Of a stretch of DNA of 37,646 nt, positions 1-8,441 are shown piece by piece (position 1 is the first letter of the stretch; the number at the start of each line of letters is the position of its first letter). Below the pieces are notes generated by a model. That model saw nothing but the letters and a program-made list of their open reading frames with translations, had not been told where the DNA came from and did no database searches. Source of the stretch: Candidatus Aciduliprofundum sp. (GTDB taxonomy: Archaea; Thermoplasmatota; Thermoplasmata; Thermoplasmatales; Aciduliprofundaceae); contig WAPW01000061.1 in assembly GCA_015520565.1 (NCBI GenBank), positions 1 through 37,646 of the forward strand. Reading direction: 5' to 3'. The position numbers and the translations under genes were made by a program.

Positions 1-392
1 AATCCATTCACAGGTAATGCAAAAACTCTCCATGGATCACCCCTATACCCCTTTAGACGAAAAGCGTACAATCCAAGAATCTTTGCCTCTTCGCATTCTT
101 TTAGAAATCTTTCTGCCTGCTCTTGGGCACGAGAGCTTGAATGAGTGAAAATTATCGTCTTACTTGATGAGGATTTAACCTCTATGGGAAATGAATAATC
201 ATCCCTTATTGCTACAAGATCCACCCCTAGAGAGCCAGCGGCACGGAGAACCATAAAAGGCCTAGTTTTTGAACTTTCATACCACTTAAAATCCTCACCC
301 AAGGACTTTTTAAATTTGGAAATAATTTTATCATCCCCCGAAAGTATACCTTTGAGCTCCCTCTCATAAATTGTACCCTTACTTCCCAACAA
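1..392 (-). CDS. hjc: Hjc-like Holliday junction resolvase (3' end cut off by window)
   Basis: The reverse strand is open from base 392 to the window edge, about 130 codons. The translation has the signature of the archaeal Hjc/RecB-like nuclease fold: an N-terminal YERE glutamate, then LRAAGSLGVDLVAI with the catalytic aspartate, then PIEVKSSS with the E-x-K pair, and a long helix (SSSRAQEQAERFL) as in Hjc. Hjc cleaves four-way DNA junctions during recombination and repair. No ATG lies near the start; I chose the TTG at 392, just after a GGGGTGA ribosome site, and a second TTG follows at 389. Hjc is usually 120-140 residues, so most of the gene is present and only the C-terminal tail is missing. 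A related RecB-like nuclease of another family cannot be excluded. It is divergent from the CBS gene. Confidence 0.7.
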   Translation of the reverse strand, partial: MLGSKGTIYERELKGILSGDDKIISKFKKSLGEDFKWYESSKTRPFMVLRAAGSLGVDLVAIRDDYSFPIEVKSSSSKTIIFTHSSSRAQEQAERFLKECEEAKILGLYAFRLKGYRGDPWRVFALPVNG

Positions 393-468
393 ATCACCCC
401 TATAAAATATGATTCTGTGATAAAAAGTTTTGCGATGATTTTATATATGGATTAAACAATAAACATCT

Positions 469-978
469 ATGGGGGATGAAAAAAAAGAGTTAGGATATGT
501 GCTCAAAAACTTTTATCAAGTTCCAGTTGGACAGGTGATGAACAAGAATTTATGGGACATTCCCATATTACCAAAAACCGCATCCATTGAAGAGGTCCTA
601 TCGGTAATGTCAGCAAGAAGCCATGTTTGGATAGTTGATAAGGAAAATAGCAAGAAAATCGTTGGGATTATAACGGAAAAGGATTTAATTAACATACTTG
701 CTCCTAAAAAGATTAAACCTTATGTAACTGTTGGTGTTGATTTATCCTCAATTCTCTTCGGAAATGTTAAAAAAGCTGAGGAGATAATGTGCAAAAAAGT
801 AATTGCATTGCATAAGAGAGATACCATTGAGGATGCTTTAGATAAAATGCATTCTCATAGGGTTAGAAGATTGCCTGTTATAGACGAAAATGGAGAGCTT
901 CTTGGAGAGCTAACATTAAAATCGCTGATAATACAATTTAGAAGGGTTCTAAAATGGTATAATATAACCAAGAAATAA
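469..978 (+). CDS. CBS-domain pair protein
   Basis: A 169-residue soluble protein made almost entirely of two CBS motifs. The first spans roughly residues 17-80 (VGQVMNKNLWDIPILPKTASIEEVLSVM ends in VGIITEKDLI). The second spans about 100-155 (AEEIMCKKVIALHKRDTIEDALDKM ends in LGELTLKSLI). Tandem CBS pairs form a Bateman module that usually binds adenosine nucleotides and regulates a partner protein or channel; no effector domain is fused here, so the target is unknown. A TATA-like stretch (TTTATATA, about 440-447) lies about 25 bases before the ATG with no ribosome site, which suggests a leaderless transcript. The gene ends back to back with the convergent TPR gene. Confidence 0.85.
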   Translation: MGDEKKELGYVLKNFYQVPVGQVMNKNLWDIPILPKTASIEEVLSVMSARSHVWIVDKENSKKIVGIITEKDLINILAPKKIKPYVTVGVDLSSILFGNVKKAEEIMCKKVIALHKRDTIEDALDKMHSHRVRRLPVIDENGELLGELTLKSLIIQFRRVLKWYNITKK

Positions 979-2106
979 TCATTTTCCATTAATCAAACTG
1001 TAATTCTTCTTGGCTATTTCTCCCTTAGGATTAATTTTGATTGCCTTCTTAAGATACATTTCAGCTTTCTCCACATCTCCCTTTTTTAGAAGAGCCCTTC
1101 CCATATTGTTCAAAGCGAGATAACAATTTGGATTTCTCTTTAGAACCTTTGAGTATATATTTATGGCCTCCTCAAGCTCCCCTTTCCTATAATAAAGATT
1201 ACCAAGATTCGTTAGATATATATCTTCATCCTTTAATTTTATTGCTCCTCTTATAAAGGCCTCAGCATCTTCAAATTTGCTCATTCGCATTAAAGCAACA
1301 CCCATGCCATTAAACAAACGGTCGTCTTTATAACCCTCCTCCGCAACTCCCCTAAATAGAGCATATGCATCTTCCCACTTTCCATTCTCCAGTAATCTAT
1401 AACCCTCATCAATCTTTTTAACTATTTTCTCCCTAGCATTTGATAAATAAACTAGTGCCAAGGCAAAAATCACATAAACTATTGTTGAAGTTATTATTAT
1501 AGCACTATCATAAATTCCAAAGGAGCCGTTACTCTTTATTCCAAATATCTCATGGAATGCTGGGAGAAGGAAAAAAGACATAGCTAATACTATATAACTC
1601 AAAGCTCCTTCAACATAAACATATTTTCTTGAGAATAGATAGAGGCCTGATATTATTATGCCTGAGGCAATAGTTATCAACACAAAATCCATACTTAAAA
1701 TATAAACATTCAAAAGGACTTCTAAGGGAGGCACAATGGCCAATATTATAAATCCGCTAAATGTAAGCCCCAGTGAGAGCCATTTTTTATATGTTGAAGT
1801 TTTACTTAAAATCAACAGAAGCAGAGAGGTAAGTATAACAATTCCACCTGCAAACCAGTTAAAGAAAACGACAACTATACCTGCTATAAGAATTGATATT
1901 GCAGGCCAAAATGCCCTATTCCTCTCCCCACTTAAAAAGAGGTAAATTAGTGTCACAATTAGAGATATTAACCCCAACAATGCTATACTCTCAGCTGCAA
2001 ATATGAACAAATTGGTATTTGGCGGAACTCCTGCAAGGTATATAACCCACCCAAACACAACTGTAAGGGTATTAAGTGCCAATATTATGGCAATATTCTT
2101 CTCCAT
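979..2106 (-). CDS. Multi-pass membrane protein with C-terminal TPR repeats
   Basis: A 375-residue protein. The N-terminal 220 residues are almost continuous hydrophobic segments, roughly seven membrane spans ending near YVIFALALVYLS. From about residue 230 there are tetratricopeptide repeats (ENGKWEDAYALFRGVAEEG, MSKFEDAEAFIRGAIKL, KGELEEAINIYSKVLKRNP, KGDVEKAEMYLKKAIKINP). The layout is a membrane anchor with a soluble, presumably cytoplasmic TPR scaffold for protein binding. The first repeat is less regular than the last three. A TATA-like GCTTAAATAATG sits about 25 bases before the ATG, so the message is probably leaderless. The specific function is not recognisable. Confidence 0.85.
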   Translation of the reverse strand: MEKNIAIILALNTLTVVFGWVIYLAGVPPNTNLFIFAAESIALLGLISLIVTLIYLFLSGERNRAFWPAISILIAGIVVVFFNWFAGGIVILTSLLLLILSKTSTYKKWLSLGLTFSGFIILAIVPPLEVLLNVYILSMDFVLITIASGIIISGLYLFSRKYVYVEGALSYIVLAMSFFLLPAFHEIFGIKSNGSFGIYDSAIIITSTIVYVIFALALVYLSNAREKIVKKIDEGYRLLENGKWEDAYALFRGVAEEGYKDDRLFNGMGVALMRMSKFEDAEAFIRGAIKLKDEDIYLTNLGNLYYRKGELEEAINIYSKVLKRNPNCYLALNNMGRALLKKGDVEKAEMYLKKAIKINPKGEIAKKNYSLINGK

Positions 2107-2186
2107 TGCTTCTTATATTGAGCAATCATTATTTAAGCTTTTCACAAATTTTTAATCCTTAATTGCAATAAAGATGCGGTGAAAAT

Positions 2187-2927
2187 ATGAATAGATGGGA
2201 CAAAAAATGGATAATCTTGGGACACAGGGGATTCAAGAGCAATTTTCCAGAGAATAGCATAAAGGCATTTGTGGAAGCAATGAAAGCTGGAGCAGATGGG
2301 GTAGAGCTTGATGTCTGGCTAAGCTCAGATGGTTATGCGATGATAAGCCATGATGAGAATTTGGAGAGGGTTTCAGGAAAAAATATAAGAATAAAAGATT
2401 CTAAATTGGAAGATTTAAAGGGTGTGAATATAGGTAATGGTGAGCATGTACCTACACTGGATGATGTATTTTCAAGCTTGCCCGATGCTTTGATAAATGT
2501 TGAGATAAAGGATATTGATGCAGTTGATAGAAGCTTAGAAATCGTTAGAAAATGGAATGCTATGAATAGAGTTATGTTCTCATCTTTCAACATTGATGCT
2601 CTAAGGGAAATTAGAAAAAGAGACAAAGATGCCATTCTTGGATTGCTAATAGATAAGAAGGAGACCATTCCAAGGATACCAGAATTAAAGGAAGAATTGA
2701 ATTTATACTCTGTAAATCTTCCAATAGATGCCCTAACAATTTTCCCCTTTGATGATTTCAAAGACCTAATTTTATGGTTAAAAGAATTAGGGCTGAAAAT
2801 AGTGCTCTGGGCCGAAAAGGATGAAATTTATTATTTGAATAACTACATTGATAAATTAAAAGATATCGTGGATATAGTGATAACGGACAATGTAGTTAAG
2901 ATGAGGGAGCATCTATCAAAAGATTAA
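2187..2927 (+). CDS. Glycerophosphodiester phosphodiesterase family protein
   Basis: A 246-residue GDPD-family TIM barrel. GHRGFKSNFPENS near the N-terminus holds the first catalytic His and the Arg; VELDVWLSSDG supplies the metal-binding E-x-D; ISHDENLERVSG carries the second catalytic His; INVEIKD is the conserved strand with Glu. Family members hydrolyse glycerophosphodiesters to glycerol-3-phosphate (or glycerol-1-phosphate in archaea) and an alcohol, recycling lipid head groups. There is no signal peptide, so it should be cytoplasmic. GGTGA six bases before the ATG supports the start. It runs into folD after 26 bases and may be co-transcribed with it. Exact substrate is unknown. Confidence 0.88.
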   Translation: MNRWDKKWIILGHRGFKSNFPENSIKAFVEAMKAGADGVELDVWLSSDGYAMISHDENLERVSGKNIRIKDSKLEDLKGVNIGNGEHVPTLDDVFSSLPDALINVEIKDIDAVDRSLEIVRKWNAMNRVMFSSFNIDALREIRKRDKDAILGLLIDKKETIPRIPELKEELNLYSVNLPIDALTIFPFDDFKDLILWLKELGLKIVLWAEKDEIYYLNNYIDKLKDIVDIVITDNVVKMREHLSKD

Positions 2928-2953
2928 AATCTTTTGAAAAATTAAAGGATGGT

Positions 2954-3772
2954 ATGATAATAGAGTGCAAAGCTCTTGCAAAAGAGATTAGAGAGAATGC
3001 AAAAAAAGAAGCAAAGGGCAAAAAATTATGGCTCCACAATATTCTTGTAGGCGGGGATGAGGCCTCCCTCGTCTATGCTCGTTCAAATTTAAAACTTCTT
3101 AGAAAACTTGGCTTTGATGGAAAGATACATCATTTGGAAGAAGCAAGTGAGAAAGAATTGCTAGATTTGATCCGAGCTTTAAACGAGGATGACTCTGTGC
3201 ATGGAATAATGGTAAATTTCCCCCTACCAAAGAACATAGACCCTATGAAGGTTCGCAGTGCAATCTCGCCAATAAAAGATGTAGATGGAATAAATCCCAT
3301 AAACTATGGAAAGTTGCTATTGGGTGAGGAAATATTGACACCAAATACACCTAGGGCTGTTATAAGAATTCTTGAAAGAGAAACAGAGCTTAGGGGAAAG
3401 GATGTTTTAATCATAAACCGCACTCCTGTGGTAGGCAAGCCATTATCTCTCTTACTCTTGAACAGGGATGCAACCCCAACTATAGCTCATTCAAAGACAA
3501 GAGATTTGAAGAAGAAAGCATTGAATGCGGATATAATCGTTGTAGCTGTAGGCAAGCCGGGATTCTTGAAGGAAGATAGGGTGCGCGAGGGAGCTATTGT
3601 AATAGATGTAGGCATAAATGTTGTAAATGGAAAAATCGTTGGTGATGCGGATTTTGAGAGCATAGAGAAGAAAGCTAAAATCACCCCAGTTCCCGGAGGT
3701 GTGGGCACGGTTACAAATGCATGTCTGATTGAGAATCTAGTCAAGGCGGCAAAGCTACAGGGAGTTATATGA
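2954..3772 (+). CDS. folD: Bifunctional methylenetetrahydrofolate dehydrogenase/cyclohydrolase
   Basis: A 272-residue FolD homologue, close to the usual 280. Family motifs include the substrate region VDGINPINYGKLLLG, the nucleotide-binding stretch NRTPVVGKPLSLLLLNRDAT, and the C-terminal PVPGGVGTVTNACL that matches the FolD signature PGGVGP-T. The enzyme converts methylene-tetrahydrofolate to formyl-tetrahydrofolate by way of the methenyl form, in cytoplasmic one-carbon metabolism. The catalytic lysine normally sits in the N-terminal YVxxK segment; here that region reads ASLVYARSNLK, so the motif is shifted or altered, and I would not claim full activity from sequence alone. The start has AAGGAT just upstream. 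It overlaps the next gene by four bases (ATGA). Confidence 0.88.
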   Translation: MIIECKALAKEIRENAKKEAKGKKLWLHNILVGGDEASLVYARSNLKLLRKLGFDGKIHHLEEASEKELLDLIRALNEDDSVHGIMVNFPLPKNIDPMKVRSAISPIKDVDGINPINYGKLLLGEEILTPNTPRAVIRILERETELRGKDVLIINRTPVVGKPLSLLLLNRDATPTIAHSKTRDLKKKALNADIIVVAVGKPGFLKEDRVREGAIVIDVGINVVNGKIVGDADFESIEKKAKITPVPGGVGTVTNACLIENLVKAAKLQGVI

Positions 3773-4701
3773 AAATTATAGCAGAGCTCTGGGGAGAAAA
3801 AATAGATTTGGCAATAGGAGAGATAAATGGAATATGCGAAGGAGAAAAAATAAAATGCAGAATAATAAAAGTGGATTATCCTGTGGCAATTATTGAAACG
3901 GATAACTATACCCCCTTAAAAAGAGCAGGATTGCTGAGGAGGATATCAAAGCAAATTTACTCAGGAAAAAACATTCCAAATTTAGGGATTAAGCTAGAGG
4001 ATTATGCAATTAGGGTTAGAAAAAATAAAAATTGGAAGGAAGGAGAGATAATAAGAGCCCTTGCAAATGGTGTGGAAGGAAAGGTAAATCTTGAGAATCC
4101 AAAAAACATAATTAGGGTTTATGCAGGAAAAAATTTACATATAGGCATGGAGCTTTATGATTTCTCAGAGCAATCCTTTGAATCCCGTAGAGCAAAGAAT
4201 CTTCCCATATCCTATCCAATAACTATGCATCCACGCTTAGCTAGGGCGATGATAAATTTAGCGAAAGTTAAAAGTGGGGCAAGGATATTAGACCCTTTTT
4301 GTGGTACTGGGAGCATACTAATTGAAGGAGCAATTATAGGGATGAAAATGTATGGGAGCGATATAGATGAGAGAATGCTCAAAGCATCTCAAACGAATTT
4401 AAGAAGTTTCGGGATAGATGCAATCTTGGAGAAAAAGGATGTAGGTGAGATTGAAGGCTCCTATGATGCGATAGTCACCGATCCTCCCTATGGCCGCTCA
4501 TCCTCCTCCATGGGTGAGGAAATTTATAAACTATACGATAGGGCATTTAAAAAATTCTCAGAAGTTACCTCCAAGGTTGTAATAGCATTGCCAGATGAGA
4601 AAGCAATTAAAATTGGAGAAAAATATTTTGAATTGGAGGAAGCGTATCCGTATAGGGTGCACAAATCCCTCACAAGATACTTCTCATATTTCCGTATTTG
4701 A
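3769..4701 (+). CDS. tRNA (guanine10-N2)-methyltransferase, TrmG10/Trm11 family
   Basis: A 310-residue class I methyltransferase. The C-terminal half has the SAM-binding motif ILDPFCGTGSILIEGAI and the catalytic motif TDPPYGRSSS, the D-P-P-Y form typical of N2-guanine methylation of tRNA position 10. The N-terminal half, about residues 1-140, occupies the place of the ferredoxin-like/THUMP region that binds tRNA, but is weakly conserved. The start ATG overlaps the folD stop codon, so translation is probably coupled. The 3' end overlaps the convergent small membrane-protein gene by about 32 bases. An rRNA-methylating relative is the main alternative. Confidence 0.85.
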   Translation: MKIIAELWGEKIDLAIGEINGICEGEKIKCRIIKVDYPVAIIETDNYTPLKRAGLLRRISKQIYSGKNIPNLGIKLEDYAIRVRKNKNWKEGEIIRALANGVEGKVNLENPKNIIRVYAGKNLHIGMELYDFSEQSFESRRAKNLPISYPITMHPRLARAMINLAKVKSGARILDPFCGTGSILIEGAIIGMKMYGSDIDERMLKASQTNLRSFGIDAILEKKDVGEIEGSYDAIVTDPPYGRSSSSMGEEIYKLYDRAFKKFSEVTSKVVIALPDEKAIKIGEKYFELEEAYPYRVHKSLTRYFSYFRI

Positions 4702-4900
4702 CGAGCTCTCTGAACTTTAAGATCTTAATTTGAGCGCTGAGAACTTTAGCTGCTTTTCTTGGAACGCCTTCTTTTCTCAGGGTTTTGTAGAATATACGCT
4801 TGTATTTCTTTGCCTTATGAAGGTAGCCCACATAACTAAAAATAATGGTAATTATTAAGAGAGGTATGTATGCTGTTAGGTACAACACCAGTTGTCCCAT
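4670..4900 (-). CDS. Small single-pass membrane protein, unknown function
   Basis: A 76-residue protein with one hydrophobic N-terminal segment (LVLYLTAYIPLLIITIIFSYVGYL, about residues 4-27). A strongly basic stretch, HKAKKYKRIFYKTLRKEGVPRKAAK, follows it, so the tail should be cytoplasmic and could contact nucleic acid or the membrane surface. GAGGT lies eight bases before the ATG. It is the third gene of a tight run behind the winged-helix gene and the 4911-5294 gene, 10 bases after the latter. It overlaps the end of the tRNA methyltransferase gene on the other strand. I do not recognise the family. Confidence 0.7.
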   Translation of the reverse strand: MGQLVLYLTAYIPLLIITIIFSYVGYLHKAKKYKRIFYKTLRKEGVPRKAAKVLSAQIKILKFRELVKYGNMRSIL

Positions 4901-4910
4901 TGTGAAAACC

Positions 4911-5294
4911 TCAGTTCTCTTTTTCTTTCTTTAACTCTTCATTTACCTCTTTCATCACCTGCTCTGCAATCTCTTCTGGATTCACATTCTCATTTTTCCA
5001 TTTCCCCCAATTTCCCTCAGAGAGTATTTTCTTCAAAATACCAACAACATCTCTACTTTCCATGAATTTCTGAGTCAAAGTGAATGCTTGCTCATTGCTC
5101 ATACCCGCGTCCACCAAGGATTTGTAAAAATTTGCCACCTGTTTGCCAAACTCCTCTGCACTCTGGCCAGAGTAAAGGGCTTCTACAATTTCTCTTATCA
5201 TTGCAGGTATGAAATTCCTAAGAGTACTCATCACTTCTTTAAACTCTTCTATATCCTTTTCGTCATCATCCACTTCTTTTCTTTCTTCACTCAT
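4911..5294 (-). CDS. Acidic helical protein of unknown function
   Basis: About 127 residues, mostly predicted helix, with a very acidic N-terminus (MSEERKEVDDDEKDIEEFKE) and a highly charged C-terminal helix (NPEEIAEQVMKEVNEELKKEKEN). No membrane segment, cysteine or catalytic motif is visible. The open frame continues to a TTG at 5309, but a perfect GGAGGTGAT lies directly before the internal ATG at 5294, so I use that start. It sits 15 bases behind the winged-helix gene and 10 bases before the small membrane-protein gene, so the three are probably one operon. The function is not recognisable. Confidence 0.75.
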   Translation of the reverse strand: MSEERKEVDDDEKDIEEFKEVMSTLRNFIPAMIREIVEALYSGQSAEEFGKQVANFYKSLVDAGMSNEQAFTLTQKFMESRDVVGILKKILSEGNWGKWKNENVNPEEIAEQVMKEVNEELKKEKEN

Positions 5295-5309
5295 ATTTAT
5301 CACCTCCAA

Positions 5310-5744
5310 TTATTCCTTAGGGGCATCTCCCTTTATATTTATTCCGAGCACTTTTAACCACTTCTTAACTGCATACTCAGAGATGGAATAAATCTTCTCA
5401 TTCTTCTTTTCCTCGCATTCTACAATACCCTTCTCCACCAAATTGCCTAATTTCTCCCTTACTATGCGTCTAGATGCTTTTCCTCTGGATTTCTTCAACT
5501 CTTCAGTTATCTGAGAGGTATTTAATCTTCCATAGGAGAAGAGAATCTCAATTATTTCCCTAGATATAGGGTCCCTGACTTCTGGAAAAATTATAGCTGG
5601 ACTTATCTTTCCGTACTCCACATAGATATTTATCAATCTCAGGTAAGAGGCGAGAATGTGCCTTATATAAACTAGATAATCGTTCTCCAAATATTTTTCA
5701 AGCAGCTCCTCAACTTTCCTTATTCTCTTCTCCAAATCATCCAC
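5310..5744 (-). CDS. Winged-helix DNA-binding protein
   Basis: A 144-residue protein. Residues about 1-25 look like a coiled coil (LEKRIRKVEELLEKYLEN). Residues about 68-130 form a winged helix: SREIIEILFSYGRLNTSQITEELKKSRGKASRRIVREKLGNLVEKGIVECEEKKNEKIYSISEYA, with the recognition helix around the SRRIVREKL stretch and a charged wing. It is probably a transcriptional regulator that dimerises through the N-terminal helix. A TATA box (TCTATAAATACC) is about 30 bases before the GTG start and there is no ribosome site, so the transcript is essentially leaderless. It is the first gene of a three-gene operon with two unknown proteins, which it may regulate. Confidence 0.8.
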   Translation of the reverse strand: MDDLEKRIRKVEELLEKYLENDYLVYIRHILASYLRLINIYVEYGKISPAIIFPEVRDPISREIIEILFSYGRLNTSQITEELKKSRGKASRRIVREKLGNLVEKGIVECEEKKNEKIYSISEYAVKKWLKVLGINIKGDAPKE

Positions 5745-5849
5745 AGTTATTTAATGCTGGTCAGGGTATTTATAGATTTTGAGTGAAATTTTTCAAATTT
5801 TAGCAATTATACACGAAAGTAATAAATAAAAGCTGTGAGATGGCAAAAT

Positions 5850-7091
5850 ATGATTAAGGGTAAAATTTCATCTATAATAACCTTGATTCTCGCAACTCTG
5901 CTATTGGGCATCTATATTTTTCAAAATGCACCCTCAATTAAAAATTCAAATAATGAAATCAAACCGCAATGGAGTAATGGAGGAGTTAATACCGAGAATC
6001 TCCAAGCTCTAGGGTATGCAAACAACAGATTTGCACTTTCTCTATTCAATGAAATATGGGGGCGGGAGAATAATACATTTTTCTCTCCATTAAGTATATG
6101 GATAGCCCTAGCAATGCTCTACGAGGGGGCAGAGGGGGAGAGCGCAGCTCAATTGCAAAAAGCTCTTTATCTGCCTAAGAATAAAACAATTCTGCGGGAA
6201 AACATAAAGTATCTCCTTGATAAATTGAATAACGGGGAGAATTATACTCTAAAAATAGCAAATGCCCTTTGGCCCCATGCAAATTCATCTGTCAAGAAAG
6301 AGTATGTAGATATCTTGGAAAATTATTACCACGCGTATCTACATTATCTCAACTATGCCAAAAACCCTGAGAAAGCAAGAGAAACGATAAACTCTTGGGT
6401 TGAAAATCAAACAAACGGAAAGATAAAAGAGCTGTTGCATAAAGGAGATATTAACCCTCAAACAATTCTTGTGCTAACAAATGCCATATATTTTTACGGA
6501 TTATGGAGCCATCCATTCAACGCTTCAAAAACCACTGATGACTATTTCTTCACTCCTCATGGCAAAGTAAAGGTAAAAATGATGCACGATGAGCTCAAAT
6601 TGAAATACACGGAAGATGAGAATGTGCAAATTGTAGAACTTCCATACAAGGGCAATAATATCTCAATGGTCGTTATTCTTCCAAAAACACAGAATTTTGA
6701 AATAAATCTTGCCAAGATTCAAAAATGGAGAGAAAATTTGAGAGATGCCGAAGTAAATATTTCATTTCCAAAATTTGAGATGAAGGAGAGATTGAACTTA
6801 AAAAATTCCTTAGAAAAATTGGGAATTAAGGACATATTCAATCCAGCAAAGGCAAATTTAAATGGGATAGCTCCTTCATTGAGCGTAAGTGATGTTGTAC
6901 ATCAAAGCTATGTTAAAGTTGATGAAAAAGGAACTGAAGCGGCAGCAGCCACAGGCGTATCGGTGAGGGCAACTGCACTACCTCTCCTACCCCATGTAGT
7001 ATTCAAAGCAGACCATCCATTCCTCTTTCTAATACAAGACAAAATAACGGGGAGCATACTATTTATGGGCTGGCTCGCTACTCCTTCATAG
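5850..7091 (+). CDS. Exported serpin (serine protease inhibitor)
   Basis: A serpin-fold protein of about 413 residues. An N-terminal membrane segment or signal (IITLILATLLLGIYIF) indicates export or outer-face anchoring. Serpin landmarks include NTFFSPLSIWIALAMLYEGAEGESAAQL, the NAIYFYGLW strand, the hinge VDEKGTEAAAATG, and the C-terminal DHPFLFLIQDKITGSILFMGWL. The small-residue hinge (TEAAAATG) is that of inhibitory serpins. Counting from the hinge puts P1 near the T-A-L in RATALP, suggesting an elastase- or subtilisin-like target; the register is uncertain by one. A GTG at 5835 is also in frame, but the TATA-like AATAAATAA ending near 5829 is about 25 bases before the ATG at 5850, which favours a leaderless ATG. 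Confidence 0.9.
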   Translation: MIKGKISSIITLILATLLLGIYIFQNAPSIKNSNNEIKPQWSNGGVNTENLQALGYANNRFALSLFNEIWGRENNTFFSPLSIWIALAMLYEGAEGESAAQLQKALYLPKNKTILRENIKYLLDKLNNGENYTLKIANALWPHANSSVKKEYVDILENYYHAYLHYLNYAKNPEKARETINSWVENQTNGKIKELLHKGDINPQTILVLTNAIYFYGLWSHPFNASKTTDDYFFTPHGKVKVKMMHDELKLKYTEDENVQIVELPYKGNNISMVVILPKTQNFEINLAKIQKWRENLRDAEVNISFPKFEMKERLNLKNSLEKLGIKDIFNPAKANLNGIAPSLSVSDVVHQSYVKVDEKGTEAAAATGVSVRATALPLLPHVVFKADHPFLFLIQDKITGSILFMGWLATPS

Positions 7092-7126
7092 AAAAATGTT
7101 AAATCCCATCATTCCATAGGGCGATT

Positions 7127-7654
7127 ATGAAATACTGCCCAAACTGCGGTGCCAAGCTCAGCGATAACGCCAAATATTGCCCATTCTGTGGTGCAAAACT
7201 TGAAGATTACATAGTTTATGAAAAACCAAAAATTGAAATCACTCCTGATTTGATATGTAGGCACTGCGGTAAGGGCAAGCTTATGCTTGTGGATGCAGAT
7301 AGTGATATTCCATTGTACATGTGCCCCCACTGCGGCTGGTACTACGGAGATTTCCTAGGTATTGGAAGGGCCATTTATTACGATTCAATACATTTAAAAA
7401 TTGGGAGGATAATAAAAGCAGAGATAAGAATGCGCGGCCATCTAAGGGTAAATATAAAAAACACACCTGATTGGGAAGAAGAGGGGCTCACAGAATTAAG
7501 CAAATATTTACACGATGATTTAAAAGAATACAGCATCTCGGACATAAGGGATGCCCTAGTTTATCTCCTTGAAGAGAATGTTATTGAAAGTTATACGGAA
7601 AAAATAGATGACGAATTCCTATGGTTTGGGGTGAGGTTCGTTGATAGTGATTAA
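7127..7654 (+). CDS. Zinc-ribbon protein
   Basis: A 175-residue protein opening with a double-cysteine ribbon (YCPNCGAKLSDNAKYCPFCGAKL, residues 3-25). A second ribbon follows (LICRHCGKGKLMLVDADSDIPLYMCPHCGWYYG, about 45-78). The C-terminal 90 residues are acidic and look like a small helical, possibly winged-helix domain (LTELSKYLHDDLKEYSISDIRDALVYLLEENVIESY). The N-terminal ribbon is the common zinc-ribbon-2 type of archaeal regulators. Its end overlaps the start of the Nop5-like gene by 14 bases, so the two are likely co-expressed. The function is not recognisable beyond zinc binding. Confidence 0.8.
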   Translation: MKYCPNCGAKLSDNAKYCPFCGAKLEDYIVYEKPKIEITPDLICRHCGKGKLMLVDADSDIPLYMCPHCGWYYGDFLGIGRAIYYDSIHLKIGRIIKAEIRMRGHLRVNIKNTPDWEEEGLTELSKYLHDDLKEYSISDIRDALVYLLEENVIESYTEKIDDEFLWFGVRFVDSD

Positions 7655-8441
7655 ATGGTATGGAGCATTCAAAATTGAAGGAGGAGGAGAAGTAAAGGAG
7701 AAATACATATTTCCAGCTGAACAAAGAGCCGAGATTCTCGTGAGAATAAGAGAAGGAGATTACAGCGTTATTCCGTTCAAAGATAATAACATAGTTTTTG
7801 AAGGAGAGCTCAAGGATAAGAGAGCATTAATATCCACTGCAATAGAAGTTGCCAAAATAGAGATGAAAGAGAAGCTCCGAGAGGATTACATACTCATTGA
7901 GAATCTCAACACATACGATGACCTAATCTCTACAATAAATTTGCTAAGTGAGAGAGCATTAGAATGGGATAGAATTGCAGAAATTAAGGGCAAGAATATG
8001 GAGAGTGGAGATATGTTAAAGAAGGAGATTGAATCTATTGAGAAATTAAAGGATGAAATTGCAGATGAGATTAATAATTTAAGCAAGAATGTATGCCTAA
8101 ATCTTGCATATCTTGTAGGGCCAATAATAGCAGCTCGGCTCATAGCAAGTGCGGGTGGATTGAGAAGATTGGCAAATTTGCCTGCAAGTACAATACAGGT
8201 GCTAGGCGCCGAAGATGCATTTTTCCGGCATTTAAAATCGGGAGCAAAATGTCCAAAGCATGGCATAATCTTCCGAGTTCCATGGGTTAGAAACTCTCCT
8301 AAAAAATTGAGGGGCAAGATTGCAAGAACTTTAGCAGCTAAGATTGCCATTGCTGCAAAAGTGGATTATTATAAAGGCGATTTCATAGGAGATAAATTAA
8401 AAGAGGAGATGGAGAAGAGAGTGGAGGAGATAAGAAAATGA
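7641..8441 (+). CDS. Compact Nop5/Nop56-type C/D box RNP core protein
   Basis: A 266-residue protein. Its C-terminal 115 residues are an unmistakable Nop domain: LAYLVGPIIAARLIASAGGLRRLANLPASTIQVLGAED, then KHGIIFRVPWVR, then RGKIARTLAAKIAIAAKVDYYKGD. Archaeal Nop5 bridges L7Ae-bound C/D guide RNA to fibrillarin for 2'-O-methylation. Residues 1-110 fit a fibrillarin-binding N-terminal domain, and about 115-155 a short coiled coil. Typical Nop5 is nearer 380-420 residues, so the coiled coil and basic tail are reduced. The start is ambiguous: a TTG at 7641 with GGTGAGG five bases upstream, or the GTG at 7647. No fibrillarin gene is adjacent, although it commonly is. It overlaps the MoaE-like gene by four bases. 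Confidence 0.85.
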   Translation: MIVIKWYGAFKIEGGGEVKEKYIFPAEQRAEILVRIREGDYSVIPFKDNNIVFEGELKDKRALISTAIEVAKIEMKEKLREDYILIENLNTYDDLISTINLLSERALEWDRIAEIKGKNMESGDMLKKEIESIEKLKDEIADEINNLSKNVCLNLAYLVGPIIAARLIASAGGLRRLANLPASTIQVLGAEDAFFRHLKSGAKCPKHGIIFRVPWVRNSPKKLRGKIARTLAAKIAIAAKVDYYKGDFIGDKLKEEMEKRVEEIRK

